DNA from: Urechis unicinctus
Lineage: Eukaryota; Annelida; Polychaeta; Xenopneusta; Urechidae
Direction of reading: 5' to 3'
Length of the DNA stretch: 64,000 nt
Assembly (NCBI GenBank): GCA_034190875.2
Contig: CM067346.1
Span: 42,350,042 to 42,414,041 of the forward strand
In this document: positions 27,961-38,190 of the stretch, piece by piece
Layout: the number at the start of each line of letters is the position of its first letter
Numbering within the stretch: the first letter of the stretch is position 1
The notes under the pieces: model-generated
Told to the model about the DNA's origin: nothing
Database searches by the model: none
What the model saw: only the letters and a program-made list of their open reading frames with translations
Made by a program: the position numbers and the translations under genes

Positions 27961-28478
27961 GTTCAATCAAATGTTCTACAACTGGCCGGTTACATTTGAC
28001 CTTATTATCGCCCTAGCATCACTTTATACTTGTTTGCTATCAAAGCGCAAGCATTACGACCTCAAAAACACGACAAAAGCAGGCCAACCGCGGTGTGAGC
28101 AGCCTTGCAACGACCGCTCTTATCAACGAAAGCCGCACAGCTATCCTGTTAACGCCAATTAAATCGCGACACTGCGTTCACATACGAAATTGGTTTTCAC
28201 TCATACATAAACATAAACCATACGATGAAATCGAGATAATTGACGGTATTATGGTGCAAAATGATCTCCCACAAATTGTAGAGGTGGTCGCCTGGGCATG
28301 TAGGGGACAAAGGGCGTGTTTCGACAAGCATTTCTCCCAAACATTCACAATATGTTGGGCGATTGATTGCTTTAATCTTAATCATGCACGTAGTGGTGTT
28401 AAGGTATGTATGTAGATGGTTATATATATTTTATATAAATCTATGTACATACATATATTTATTCATATGTATGTATCA

Positions 28479-28481
<3 letters not shown>

Positions 28482-28564
<83 letters not shown>

Positions 28565-28578
28565 GTAGTGTATATATA

Positions 28579-28638
<60 letters not shown>

Positions 28639-28686
28639 TATATTTTTATGTAAATTAAATATATATATATATAAATATATATATAC
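28482..28686. repeat. (AT)n microsatellite
   Basis: Two long TA runs separated by a short TG run at 28552-28563 and gtagtg. Confidence 0.97.
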
Positions 28687-28759
28687 ATAGACTCTAACCA
28701 TTGGTGGACTAATTTTAAAGCACATTTTTGCAAACATGTTTTATTAATCATTAATTCGT

Positions 28760-29810
28760 CATATCTTAGTTGATCAGATGAAAAAGTTTAATACAAATGA
28801 AAATATTTTTGTTACTTTTTATTCCTGATATATACTTTTGGTCTGCTGACGGTGGTCCACGAATGGTCAAGATAGTAATTGATACTTACCTATCCAACCT
28901 TTCATTCCCATATGTATTTGTGTATATTTGCAGAGTACCAATATTTTTAAGTCATTTTCATGGATTACAAAAATAATAGTTGATGTAATCATTATGAGCC
29001 ACCTGTAGCGTTACGCGATCTTATGCAATGTTGTAGATATATAAATAGTGAGAAACAATAGTTTTCTGTATTAAAATGTTAAAAACAATCCAATCGTATA
29101 ATACCTGTTATATACATATTCAACAATCATGTTAAAACATTATATCGGCCTTTTAGGTTAACTGATATATGGTTGTAGGGAAGATATGAAGGTTTTCGGA
29201 TTATGTGAACAAATAATTAGTTATTAAAATTAGATTTTTCTATAATTTTCATAATCCATAGAAATCAGCAGTGAAAGATTATCGTTGACAAACCGGTAGA
29301 CTTGGGTCCTCGAAAGGATATGCTAATATGTCCACGTAAAGTCAATGCACATTTTCTTTCAAAATGTCTGAAAATATTTGGGTTTGACCTTTTTGTTTGA
29401 TTGCCTAGTCTTTCATGAATAATTTGTTTGTATTATGAACATTATAGAAAAATCAAATTTTAACAACTAACCATTTGTTGACATAACCCGAAAACATTAT
29501 AATCTTCCCTGCAACCATACGTACATCGACCAAAATGGTCAAAATAATATTTAAACGTGAGTGTTGATTATGTATATTTGTAGTATATAAAGATTTGATT
29601 GAATTCATTATTTGATTAAATTCGTTATCTATTATTTGATGCCGAGAAAACTTTTTTTACGTCTGAAATCCACAAAAATCGCAAATATGTATAGCCACGA
29701 AAGTATGCATTAATTAATCAACAGTATATACCAGGAATAAAGAGTGCTGTCATTTTGAATGCATTAAATTTTTTCATTAAATCACCATGTTTTAGATTAT
29801 AGTTACTGAA
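28760..29810. repeat. Imperfect inverted repeat (foldback), arms about 500 bp
   Basis: The left arm (about 28760-29340) matches the reverse complement of the right arm (about 29345-29810). Examples: ggttgtagggaagat (29171) against atcttccctgcaacc (29501), gatttttctataatttt (29232) against the reverse complement near 29436-29453, and tttattcctgatatatac (28817) against gtatataccaggaataaa (29725). Arm identity is about 70% by eye and the centre is near 29340. The right arm runs into the broken kringle terminal exon. Confidence 0.75.
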
Positions 29811-29843
29811 ATAAATCGCTGCAATCAACAGTATCACTGTCAC
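29803..29843 (-). pseudogene. Copy of the candidate terminal exon of the kringle gene
   Basis: Acceptor tacacag, then GDSDTVDCSDLFQ and a TAA. It lies 100 bp downstream of the broken kringle exon, matching the 101-bp spacing in the intact gene. It supports the exon 6 call but belongs to a disabled copy. Confidence 0.45.
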
Positions 29844-29943
29844 CTGTGTATAGTTACATTGAAAATTGTAACCTTTGACACGTTGTCGGTGCATGTTTTA
29901 GGTTTATCGGAGCTGGTAAAATGACATTTGTAGTGTATCATAC

Positions 29944-30132
29944 CGTTGTTTTCTCCGACGGAGCATTCTGAAACTTCACATAATTCAAATCTCCTGAATG
30001 GGTTTGTTGTACAGCACCATAGTTGGTCATCTCTGTGGGGATCACGCCAGCCAGTGTCAAGTTTTTCTCAGGATAGTTTTCTGGGTTCTTTGTTCGTCCA
30101 TTTTTTTTGCGTGTGGACTGTCTGAATCCCAC
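29944..30132 (-). pseudogene. Broken copy of kringle-2 second-half exon
   Basis: Aligns along its length with exon 5 of the intact gene. It has lost about 10 bp where the intact exon encodes ENYC, which removes one kringle cysteine and shifts the frame. Past the shift the kringle reads on in another frame, with WCCTTNPFRRFELCEVSEC recognisable. The splice acceptor has also decayed (gcatg in place of gacag). The donor ggtatga may remain usable. Flanking intron similarity runs from about 29780 to 30303 and stops there, so no matching first-half exon is present. Confidence 0.85.
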
Positions 30133-30492
30133 ATGCCATGTGGTATTACGTCAATAAACTCCCCGGACATTAAAGGTTTGAAATTGATATTGAGTTAATT
30201 GGACCTGATAAATATATTCAAATAGAATTGAAACTAATATAGATAAAATTGCACTCAGATAATTCAAAAATCGACAAATTTGCTTAATTATATTTACTGT
30301 GGAGGGGGGCCACATGATCATATATTTGAACAAGAACAAGAACTATATTGTTGTCTAGTGCGCATCTGACCACTCAACTGTGTATATATTGTCTTTCTGA
30401 AATCAGTGCTATTGTTGGTCTTAAAGGATGACCACTTAAGTCGTTTATTCGGCACCCGCCACCATTTTACAAATTTTCGGCCCGGCATCTCG

Positions 30493-30500
30493 TGACGTCA
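30493..30500. promoter_or_regulatory. CRE-like palindrome upstream of relic A
   Basis: TGACGTCA inside cggcatctcgtgacgtcac, a block conserved with copy B. CREB/ATF factors bind this palindrome in animal promoters. Its position just upstream of the coding relic fits a promoter. Confidence 0.5.
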
Positions 30501-31232
30501 CTTGTGTTGAATGTTGAAGGATATTTGTGTGGAAGAGTCTCAAATGCTTGAGCATTCCAAACCAGAGAATGTTGGCTGGTAGTGTGCCTTTCCGATTTGA
30601 ACCATATGTGTCTGAAAACAGCGCAAGGGAATTTGACAGTGACCGGACAGTTTGTCGTGTTTCGAGGAGCGATAATCGGAACATAGATCGTCTTTAAAAC
30701 ATTTATTGGTGAGAACCATGGTAATTGAAATCATTGCACGTAACTATCTTATCTTTTGATTTTGGGCAATTCTCATCGATCTTACTAAATCAAGCACCAT
30801 TGACCTAGCACGTTTGATACTAAGCAACGAAACTTCGCCTCTGACAGCGTTCTCGCTCTTTACTAGTTTCTATTTCCCAAATCCGCGCTGTAGAAGGTCA
30901 TCAAAACACCAGGAGCGAGTGCATTGCCTAGTTTAATCCAACTTACTTATGTACTCTGGCAGATCCTAGTCTTAAACAGAGTCTGGCATGTATTTCACAG
31001 ATTTTTAAACACTGGTTTCAAGCGCCAATGTGGAGGCTGCTCAGACAGGCCAACCGTCAGGACGCATCTACTGTGTGGAGAAGATGCAAGTTATGGTACA
31101 AATAGCAAATTTACCAGTAATTAAATATGTGACACAGCATCCATGTTGTAATAATGTATGTCTTAATGAAAATGTGTTGGCGGCTGCATGCTATGTCTTC
31201 AAGAAGCATCATGGCCCATAATTGGGAAACAC
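30500..31232 (+). pseudogene. P2X7 C-terminal-domain-like gene relic, copy A
   Basis: Exon 1 ends at 30708 (donor gtgaga) and contains PFRFEPYVSENSA and NRNIDRL, followed by a TAA. Exon 2 starts near 31023 and contains CGGCSDRPTV; then, in a shifted frame, YVTQHPCCNNVCLNENVL with YVFKKHHG, ending at a good donor (gtaagt, 31233). The P2RX7_C family (the cysteine-rich intracellular end of P2X7 receptors, also found alone in many invertebrate proteins) has W-C-x-C-G-x-C, a Cys-Cys pair and a HPxF..VCLN..VL..AY pattern, which this follows. A weak further match, SVRKIRKLL at 31324-31350, may be the family's C-terminal end. The start region is deleted relative to copy B, the exon 2 acceptor is altered, and there are frameshifts. 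Confidence 0.6.
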
Positions 31233-31529
31233 GTAAGTACTTATAGACAACCAACACCAAATTGCCGGACTGTATGTGATATTTTAATTTCCCATGTAGT
31301 CTAGATCACCTTTGGACATTCAGTCAGTTCGCAAAATACGCAAATTGCTGAAGAAGCCAAGCCTGAAAAATTGTGGCGGCGTACGCTGAAAATATATATT
31401 TTTCAACTTTTGTGGAAAGTTGCAAGATGTTCTTGAAAAATTTTCACAGTGTTGGCCAAACATTGATTTGGCAAGTTGCCCATAGTTGGTAAAAGCAAGC
31501 ATATTCGAAATAAATAGGAAAAAAGTGTT

Positions 31530-31584
31530 ATATATATATATACACATATATTTACAGCAAGAAGCATTTGCACTGTACTCTTTT

Positions 31585-31669
<85 letters not shown>

Positions 31670-31693
31670 TATATATATATATATATATAGATA

Positions 31694-31732
<39 letters not shown>

Positions 31733-31761
31733 TTATATATGGATATATATATGAATATATA

Positions 31762-31796
<35 letters not shown>

Positions 31797-31821
31797 ATAT
31801 ATCTATATATATATATATATA

Positions 31822-31855
<34 letters not shown>
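31530..31855. repeat. (AT)n microsatellite
   Basis: TA runs with scattered C and G interruptions (atctat, atagat), lying between P2X7-C-like relic A and the RT fragment. Confidence 0.97.
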
Positions 31856-31934
31856 AAAGAGGAAAATTAAATACGAATATTTACCAAGACTGCCAACAAG
31901 CGTGTGATAAAGTTCCCAACCAACTCTAAGCTAG

Positions 31935-32132
31935 CACACTTATAGCCTAGGCATTAGTGGTAGAGTATTAACCTTGATGAAAACATTGCTCAATAATAGG
32001 AGGCATAGAGTGGTGATAAATGACATTGAATTCAGAGGACTATTAATGGGTTTTTTACGAGGGTCAGTCTTGGGACCCATTCTTTTCTTAATCTACATAT
32101 GTGACCCCGTTGTGACTTCATGGAATAGTTGA
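31935..32132 (+). mobile_element. Non-LTR retrotransposon reverse transcriptase fragment
   Basis: One open frame reads YSLGISGRVLTLM, then LLNNRRHRVVIND and RGSVLGPILFLIYICD, then a stop. This follows the CR1/L2-type RT pattern ...GISG...YL.NR.Q.V..N.....GVPQGSVLGPLLFLIYINDL. The catalytic A/F-x-DD block is not present. It is a dead fragment in the kringle cluster, on the opposite strand to the kringle gene and 3' of it. Confidence 0.85.
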
Positions 32133-32783
32133 ACTGCCAAGATAGTTTCAACCAATACACCGAGCCCTTCTAAAAAAACAACCTTATTACTTGTTAACAA
32201 TGGTCTAAGTAATGTTTTAACTAAACGTAATTATCAATTAAGCGTTGATGACTACTTACAAACTTTTTTCCCTGGACACCCATCAACAGACGATATTGGG
32301 TGGTCAGCATTGTTTATCATTGTTATTATGAATGTAGGAACGTGAGTGTTGATATATTGCAATACACAAAAATTAAACGTACTATAATGAATGTTCAAAC
32401 TTTAAGTGGGTTTATAGATGGAAATAATAATTCAACAATACTAACACAATGAGAGCCGCCATTGTGGAGAAAAGGTTCAACCACGTGATCGATTCCCATT
32501 ATTCATTATAATTATATTTACCATTCGTTGGAATAAACACCTTTTTCATCAAACGAGAATCTTTCCTCATCACAAATATTCAAGGAAATGAGCTCACGCT
32601 GATAGTACATACCGCTAAAATTTCCTACTTTACACTCTGGTGCATTTATACAGAGGATCAAACACTCCATGATACTCGTAAATAGGATGGTCCTTAATGG
32701 GTTGATCGCATATCGGTGTCCATGGATAATGATGCTGAATATTTGTCTGAACTCTTAAAAACAAATAGAAGGATATTAATGAT

Positions 32784-32896
32784 TCAATAAGGCTGTTGCA
32801 TTGTCATCTTTACGTTATTTATCAATGTTTTAAATAATATCAATATTCTGAAATATATCAGAAACAAATCACTGCAATTAACATTTGCGTTGTCCC
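32784..32896 (-). CDS. Exon 6: candidate terminal exon
   Basis: After a 101-bp intron, the acceptor tttttcacag at 32897-32898 opens a frame in the required phase that runs 36 codons to a TGA at 32786-32784. It begins GDNANVNCSDLF; the relic copy at 29803-29843 reads GDSDTVDCSDLF. Changes between the two are mostly conservative, which suggests past coding constraint. The rest is hydrophobic and low in information, so the true exon could end earlier. Confidence 0.45.
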
Positions 32897-34696
32897 CTGT
32901 GAAAAATTACATTGAAAATGGTCACTTCTGTAACGATGTCTGCTCAAGTTTTAGATATTTACAGAGCTGGTAAAATGACATATGATGTGTATCTTACCGT
33001 TGTTCTCGCCGACGGAGCATCTTGGAACTTCACATATTTCATATTGCCTGTATGCGTTTGTTGTTTGGCACCATGGTTGGCCTTCTCTATTTGGATCACG
33101 GCAGTAGTTCTCAGCTAGTGTCAAGTTTTTTTCAGGATAATTTTCTGGGTTCTTCGCTCGAGCATTTTGTATGTGTGGACTGTCTGTATCCCACCTGTCA
33201 TGTGGTATTCCGTCAATAAACGCAACGGATATTAAATGTTTGAAATTGATATTGAAAGGTATAATCAAATAGAATTGTAACTAATATAGATAAAATTACA
33301 CCCAGTGAATAATAAAATCAACATATATGCTTAATACTACTTACAATGGAGGATATTTTACAGCAGATGTAGTTTAAGCAAAAACATTGGTCCGAGAGCG
33401 CCTGCGGTCCATCTATATGATTTTTCAAGCGGATAATGCGATGATATGGAAACAAAAGCTATCAAGAGCAAATATTGTATAGCACGAACCTTTGACATAT
33501 ATGTCCGCTCAATGAAGTGCTGATGCGGCCTGAATATTCGAAACTGCTTCCTGGTGTATAGCAATCTTTCATAACGTGTTGTCCTGATGATCAAGAAATA
33601 AACTCGGCAATTTCATTGCAACACTAGCAGGACACCTAATTAGTTGTTCATGCGGACTGCTAACATTTTTATGAATAAACCCACCGATGTACTTGCAGAA
33701 AGGAATTGCACAGTATTGCCATAGCGTGGTGGGATCGGTTGTGTAGCACCAAGGTTGTGACTCGCCAGCGACCGCTCGACAGAAATTTTCCGCTTTCTCC
33801 ACCGAGCCATCAGAGAAGTAGGAATCGTCATGTAATGAATGACTATGTGGTGTATTCAATGTCCAGCTGCAACATAACACAAGCATCACAGCTATTGAAT
33901 GATGTATCCATGTCGTAATTCAGTTCAATTGGATTGTCACAAATATGTTCAATTTTGTGATCCATCTTTATAATACCATATACAAAACAAAGAAGATGTC
34001 TAAAAATGCAAAGATTTAACATAGCAATTAAAGGCGTAGTGTTTGATAAATTGCCATTGACACATATTCATATAATACAACGAAGCAATGATTTTCATGA
34101 CATAAAACAGTGTCCGAGGGGTAAAATAAGTACATTCAAATACATCTCGATAGCAAGTGTTGACGAACAACAATTTGTCATTTAAATGCGTGACAACTAA
34201 CAAAGTACCCGGCACATTGTTGAAATTCAGGATACAAATACCCACTACTGGCATGGTTTTCCTGAATGGGTCACTCGAAACTGCCCAGTATAGTTCCGCA
34301 CGTTGTATCTCGAAAGGCAGTCTGCTTCTTCAGCTGCATCTGGCCAAACATTAATTGTTAGGCATGGCTAACTTAGTGATTATTACACTGTCTCAAATGC
34401 ATTGTATTCAAGACTTACAAATATATATAAAGCATCACCAACCATGACACAGGATGACATCTGCTGTGTAAAAATAAAGCCATTGAAATAACCGATCACG
34501 CAAGAGAACCCTATATTAAGCGTACCCTTAGGCACTCGTACAATACTTCGGTTTCAAACTGACAGTGACTATCTCTGATGATGGTTAATTCTTCATCAAA
34601 TGTGCTTCACAATAATGGTGATATTTCTATTAGCTACACTGTACCTGTTAAATATCCGGACAGCTGCACCATCACAATAAGGAGAAGCTGATACAT
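32784..34696 (-). CDS. Secreted two-kringle protein, six exons (complete predicted gene)
   Basis: Model: exons 34645-34696, 34246-34339, 33685-33866, 33490-33583, 32998-33194 and 32784-32896 on the minus strand, 732 nt, 243 residues plus stop. Residues 1-17 are a hydrophobic signal peptide. Kringle 1 spans C25-C106 (Cys 25, 47, 78, 89, 101, 106) and kringle 2 spans C117-C200 (Cys 117, 139, 172, 183, 195, 200); both have the kringle order, with PWC and PxC near the end. Residues 208-243 are a short tail. Every intron is GT/AG; phases run 1,2,1,2,1, the classical layout of a kringle split in the middle. Kringles are disulfide-bonded binding modules of secreted proteins. Neither copy shows the acidic D-x-D pair of lysine-binding kringles (AVAGESQPWC and DPNREGQPWC occupy that loop), so lysine binding is unlikely. 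No protease exon is visible, so this is not a plasminogen-type enzyme. The binding partner is unknown. The kringles are firm; the first and last exons are inferred. Confidence 0.8.
32998..33194 (-). CDS. Exon 5: second half of kringle 2
   Basis: Acceptor catgacag at 33195-33196, 197 nt, residues 142-206. It contains SPHIQ, AENYCRDPN, GQPWCQTT and YEICEVPRC (Cys 172, 183, 195, 200). The donor g|gtaaga at 32997 is strong. Kringle 1 has YTTDP after PWC where this exon has QTTNA, so the two kringles have diverged from each other. A frameshifted copy lies at 29944-30132. Confidence 0.92.
33490..33583 (-). CDS. Exon 4: first half of kringle 2
   Basis: Acceptor gatcatcag at 33584-33585 follows a 101-bp intron after exon 3. 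The 94 nt encode residues 111-140, including DCYTPGSSFEYSGRI and SGHICQ. The donor ag|gttcgt at 33489 is a weak GT match, but its phase is correct and exon 5 supplies the missing base for R141 just before W142. A copy at 36583-36676 is broken by a stop. Confidence 0.85.
33685..33866 (-). CDS. Exon 3: second half of kringle 1
   Basis: Acceptor atgttgcag at 33867-33868, 182 nt, encoding residues 50-109 from W50. It contains AENFCRAV, QPWCYTTDP and WQYCAIPFC, the classic second-half kringle pattern with Cys 78, 89, 101 and 106. The donor g|gtgggt lies at 33684, leaving phase 1. A diverged copy is present at 36755-36935. Confidence 0.92.
34246..34339 (-). CDS. Exon 2: first half of kringle 1
   Basis: Acceptor ttggccag at 34340-34341, then 94 nt encoding residues 19-48 plus part-codons at each end. 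It includes DCLSRYNVRNYTGQF and SGKPCQ, matching the kringle start pattern C...Y.G....T.SG..CQ. The donor gtgggt lies at 34245. The exon is phase 1 in, phase 2 out, and has the same length (94 nt) as exon 4, its counterpart in kringle 2. It is too short to appear as a long ORF. Confidence 0.85.
34645..34696 (-). CDS. Exon 1 of the kringle gene: signal peptide
   Basis: The ATG at 34696-34694 opens MYQLLLIVMVQLSGYLT, a typical hydrophobic secretion signal. The exon ends after one base of codon 18, at the donor g|gtacag. That leftover base joins the first two bases of exon 2 to make Asp. It was found because it lies 305 bp upstream of exon 2 and its donor has exactly the phase needed. A very short upstream ORF (three codons) precedes it in the presumed 5' UTR. 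The exon has not been confirmed by a transcript; another first exon further upstream is possible. Confidence 0.6.
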
Positions 34697-35194
34697 CCTC
34701 CTCAAGCCAGCTAGAGACAAATATTTAACCCTACAGTCTTCCCACACAGGCATTTAGACGTGCTAAGTGAGTTCTTTACTGCACCATGAGAAAAATACCT
34801 CGCAATATATATGATCACATCATGCGGTCTTACAGCGGTGGTAAAATTGTTCGTGGCTTCATGCAATCAATAGTTCACATGGCAACTTGGTAAACATCGC
34901 AAGTGAAGACTGACGTCATACCCTGCAGTAACAAAATAACGGATAAATTTATTAATATATGCCACGAGCAGTGCTATTCATCTGGCCCGATTCTCAGCAT
35001 GATCTGGACAAGCACATTCGTGCTGTGATGTAGTTCTGCTTGCTACGCACAGACAATTACAAGGCACTATGATACCTCAGCAAAAATCGGAACGTGTTGG
35101 AGTTGCAACCTGTAAATAAAGCACGTGATGTGGTAACAATCGGTGACCTCTAGGGCTTTTTTGTGCCCTGTAAGTTTCATACCTGTATTATCCT

Positions 35195-35535
<341 letters not shown>

Positions 35536-36092
35536 TATGTATGTTTCTTTCGCACAATAGGCACCAACATAAAAATATACGTGTAATGGTGAACAAGCCG
35601 GGAAACTAAACTTAATTAAGAACGTACTGCGACGATAACACGCTATTTCGATTTATAAAATCAATCATTTAACTGTCGAATCCATCCATATATAAAACAA
35701 TTAACAATAACGTGACGCTGATACAAGCAACTTGTATTGGGCCATTTCAATGTCCGTTGAAAAAATGACATCGAAAGGTACGTAGACAAACTGATCTCCG
35801 TTCATAGTCATAGGCGCAAGTCATTCTACCTGTGGAGCTGATTTCAATTCATTATATAAGCCGCGAACGATAAAGTTATTGAAAACACGTTGGTGTTGTC
35901 CCTGATAGACAGCAACAATCTAGATACTTAATTAGAATTTTCTGTAGTTCAACTATTCAAATGAAATGGAATATGGGCTGGATTCAATATAAAAATATAA
36001 TTGAAAAACTCAACTGTTGCGTGTAGACCTCTAAGTCCATAATTATCACTGTGCCATTCTGGCCAGAATGAAGCACCTGCTCCGACGGGGCC

Positions 36093-36344
36093 TTAACGAC
36101 ACGACGTAGTCCGATTGCCCGCACATCGAGAATAAAGTGCATGGTTCAGATTTGTCTCGTAACAGCATTCAGCAATTCCGAATGGAATACCTGCTCGTAT
36201 ATGTTTTGAATGACGTGGCCCACGGCTAGGTTGGTCGATACACCGATAATGAAATGCATGTAGCACAGCATTGCAACGACAACAATTGACAAGTCTCTTG
36301 CCATTCGACCTGTCTCTGGTGCTTGCCGAACATACCCCAGGCAT
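36093..36344 (-). CDS. Cysteine-rich ORF of unknown family, possibly an exon
   Basis: An 83-codon frame with eight cysteines: one near the start, NCCRC and HYRC in the middle, ECCYETNLN, then two more near the end. The ending resembles the CC-x-TNLCN close of Ly6/uPAR three-finger domains with one Cys missing. The CCRC...HYRC part also recalls a zinc-finger/PHD pattern. Neither fit is complete. The first 60 nt are part of a 97-bp tandem duplication; the second unit encodes a related start (MSKSCSGGTRGKSKGKRLVN). It lies between the kringle gene and the right-hand kringle relic, on the same strand. No splice sites were assigned. Confidence 0.25.
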   Translation of the reverse strand: MPGVCSASTRDRSNGKRLVNCCRCNAVLHAFHYRCIDQPSRGPRHSKHIRAGIPFGIAECCYETNLNHALYSRCAGNRTTSCR

Positions 36345-36470
36345 TCAATTATTTAATAACTCATTTATATGTTCACTGTGTCGTTGACAAGTCTCTTGCC
36401 TTTAGATTTGCCTCTTGTGCCTCCCGAACAGCTCTTAGACATTCAAGAACTCAATTTAGGTGTTGTTGAA
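36288..36470. repeat. Tandem duplication, about 97-bp unit, two diverged copies
   Basis: gacaagtctcttgcc begins at 36288 and again at 36385. The following bases (cctgtctctggtgcttgccgaac against cctcttgtgcctcccgaac) also match. On the minus strand both units keep an ATG frame ending GKRLVN. Confidence 0.65.
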
Positions 36471-36582
36471 CAATTCCGCTCATTTTGAATGTCGACATTA
36501 CACAGAAGCAACGAGTGATGGCACATAATAACCAAGTATTGTGGCCAAGAAAGCAAACGTCCACTTATGTGTGTTTGATTAC

Positions 36583-36676
36583 ATGTGCATATGTCCACTT
36601 GTTGAAATGCTCATGCAGCCTTAATATTATTCGAAACTTCCTCCTGGTGTAAGGCAAACTTTGATAACGCGTTGTC
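36583..36676 (-). pseudogene. Broken copy of kringle-2 first-half exon
   Basis: Aligns with exon 4 (acceptor gatcatcag conserved). It reads VCLTPGGSFE and then a TAA; the CQ end is lost. It sits just downstream of the 36755-36935 exon in gene orientation, as exon 4 sits after exon 3 in the intact gene. Confidence 0.75.
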
Positions 36677-36754
36677 CTGATGATCTAGAAATAAACTAAT
36701 TGCATATGCAGGACACCTAACTGGATGTTAGATGCAGGCGAATGATTTTGTTAT

Positions 36755-36935
36755 GGCGTACTTGCAGAAAGGAATTCCACAGTAGTGCCATCGCGTGGTT
36801 GGAACGGCTGTGTAGCACCAACGTTGTGCCTCGCCATCAACCGCTCGACAGATATTTTCCGCTTTTCCCACCGAGCCATCTGCAAAGTAGGAATCTTCAT
36901 GGAATAAATGACTATGTGGTGTATTCGATGTCCAG
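36755..36935 (-). pseudogene. Partial copy of kringle-1 second-half exon
   Basis: Same acceptor (gttgcag) as exon 3, and an open frame with AENICRAVDGEAQRWCYT and WHYCGIPFCKY, so all four second-half cysteines survive. However, the donor GT found in exon 3 is missing (the sequence runs tacgccataac). The adjoining first-half exon of the next kringle has a stop, and similarity to the intact gene ends near 37240, before any first-half exon. It is a fragment of a second kringle gene, though this exon itself is still open. Confidence 0.8.
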
Positions 36936-37405
36936 CTGCAACATAACAAAAGCATCACAACTAGACGATGTTGCGGTCATTTCGTAATTCAGTTCAACTG
37001 TATTGTTACAAATATGTGATCAATTTTGTGACCTATCCAAATAATACCATATACAAAACAAAGTACAAAATATGTCTCAAAATGGCAACATAGCAATAAA
37101 TTGCCATTGAAATATGTTCATATATTACAAAGAGGCAATGATTTTCATGACGCAAAACGGTGTCCGAATGGTATAAAAAGTTCCATCAAATAAATCCTAC
37201 ATATCCATAGCATGTGTTGACGAACAACAATTTATCATTTAAAGTGCCTATGACATCGATTTTCAATGTTTTTTTAATGAAACCGAATAAAAGATAAAGT
37301 TTCATATATTCGATTTGTGTGGTCCAATTTTCGAACAAGTCACCAAAACATTATGTAAATTGAACAATAAAGTAGTTTATTCCAAATTTACGGCCCGGCA
37401 TCTCG

Positions 37406-37413
37406 TGACGTCA
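37406..37413. promoter_or_regulatory. CRE-like palindrome upstream of relic B
   Basis: TGACGTCA, 46 bp before the ATG of copy B and within the same conserved block as in copy A. It is either a retained promoter or promoter relic of the duplicated unit. Confidence 0.5.
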
Positions 37414-37459
37414 CTTGATGAACTCGTCGCTGACAGGTCCGCGGTTTCGTGGGTAAACA

Positions 37460-38190
37460 ATGGCGAGTGTTGAAGATTCGGAGAGCGATGTATTTGGGTT
37501 TGAGGATTTGGTGATGGATTTTTTGTGTGGAAGAGTCTCAAATGCTGGAGCAGTCACATCCAGAGAATGTAGCTGGTATTGTGCCGCTCTGTATTTCCGA
37601 AAACAGCGCAAGCGAATCCGACAGTGACAGAACTGATTCTCGTGTTACAAGGATCGATAATCGGAACATAGACCGTCTTTAAAACATTTATGGGTGAGAC
37701 CTATTGCAATTTTAATCATTTTACGTAACTATCTTATCTTTTGATATAGGGCAATTCTCATTTATCATACTAAATGAAGCTCCTTTGACCTAGCACGTTT
37801 GATACTAAGCAAAGATAATTCGCCTCTGACAGCGTCCTCGCTGTTTATTACTATCAATCTCCCAAATCCGCGCTGTAGAAGGTCATCAAACACCAGTGCG
37901 AGTGCATTACCTAGTTTAATCCAACTAACTCATGTACTCTGGCAGATCTTAATCTGGCATGTATTTTTGAAACCCAGGTTTCAGGTGCCAGTGTGGAGGC
38001 TGGTCAGACAGGCCAACCGTTAAGGCGCATCTACTGTGTGAGGCGGAAAAAAGTGATGGTAAAAATAGAAAAATTACTAGTAATTAAATGTGTGACACAG
38101 CATCCAAGTTTTAGTGCTGTATGTCTATATAAAGATTTGTTGGAGACTGCAAGCTATGTCTACAAGCAGCATCATGGTCCATACAAGTAC
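37460..38190 (+). pseudogene. P2X7 C-terminal-domain-like gene relic, copy B
   Basis: An ATG at 37460 opens MASVEDSESDVFGFEDL, an acidic start common in stand-alone P2X7-C-like proteins. A frame change follows; the original frame is seen again in ENSASESDSDRTDSRV. Exon 1 ends near 37693 at gtgaga. Exon 2 begins at 37985 after tttcag; the split codon would give W then CQCGGWSDRPTV, so one metal-ligand-type Cys has become Trp. After a slip in a run of A's, the frame gives CVTQHPSFSAVCLYKDLL and YVYKQHHGP, a close fit to the P2RX7_C core. The TAA after NRNIDRL is identical to the one in copy A. The family call is from memory of the pattern, not a search. Confidence 0.6.

Noticed and set aside
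34246..34339. Apparent frameshift in the first kringle exon near SGK
   Set aside because: Careful counting of the four-base A run gives SGKPCQ in frame and a 94-nt exon, equal to exon 4.
32998..34696. Reading the kringle gene as a plasminogen, HGF or prothrombin relative
   Set aside because: No PAN/apple or Gla domain and no serine-protease motif (GDSGGP) was found on the minus strand nearby, and the lysine-binding acidic pair is absent.
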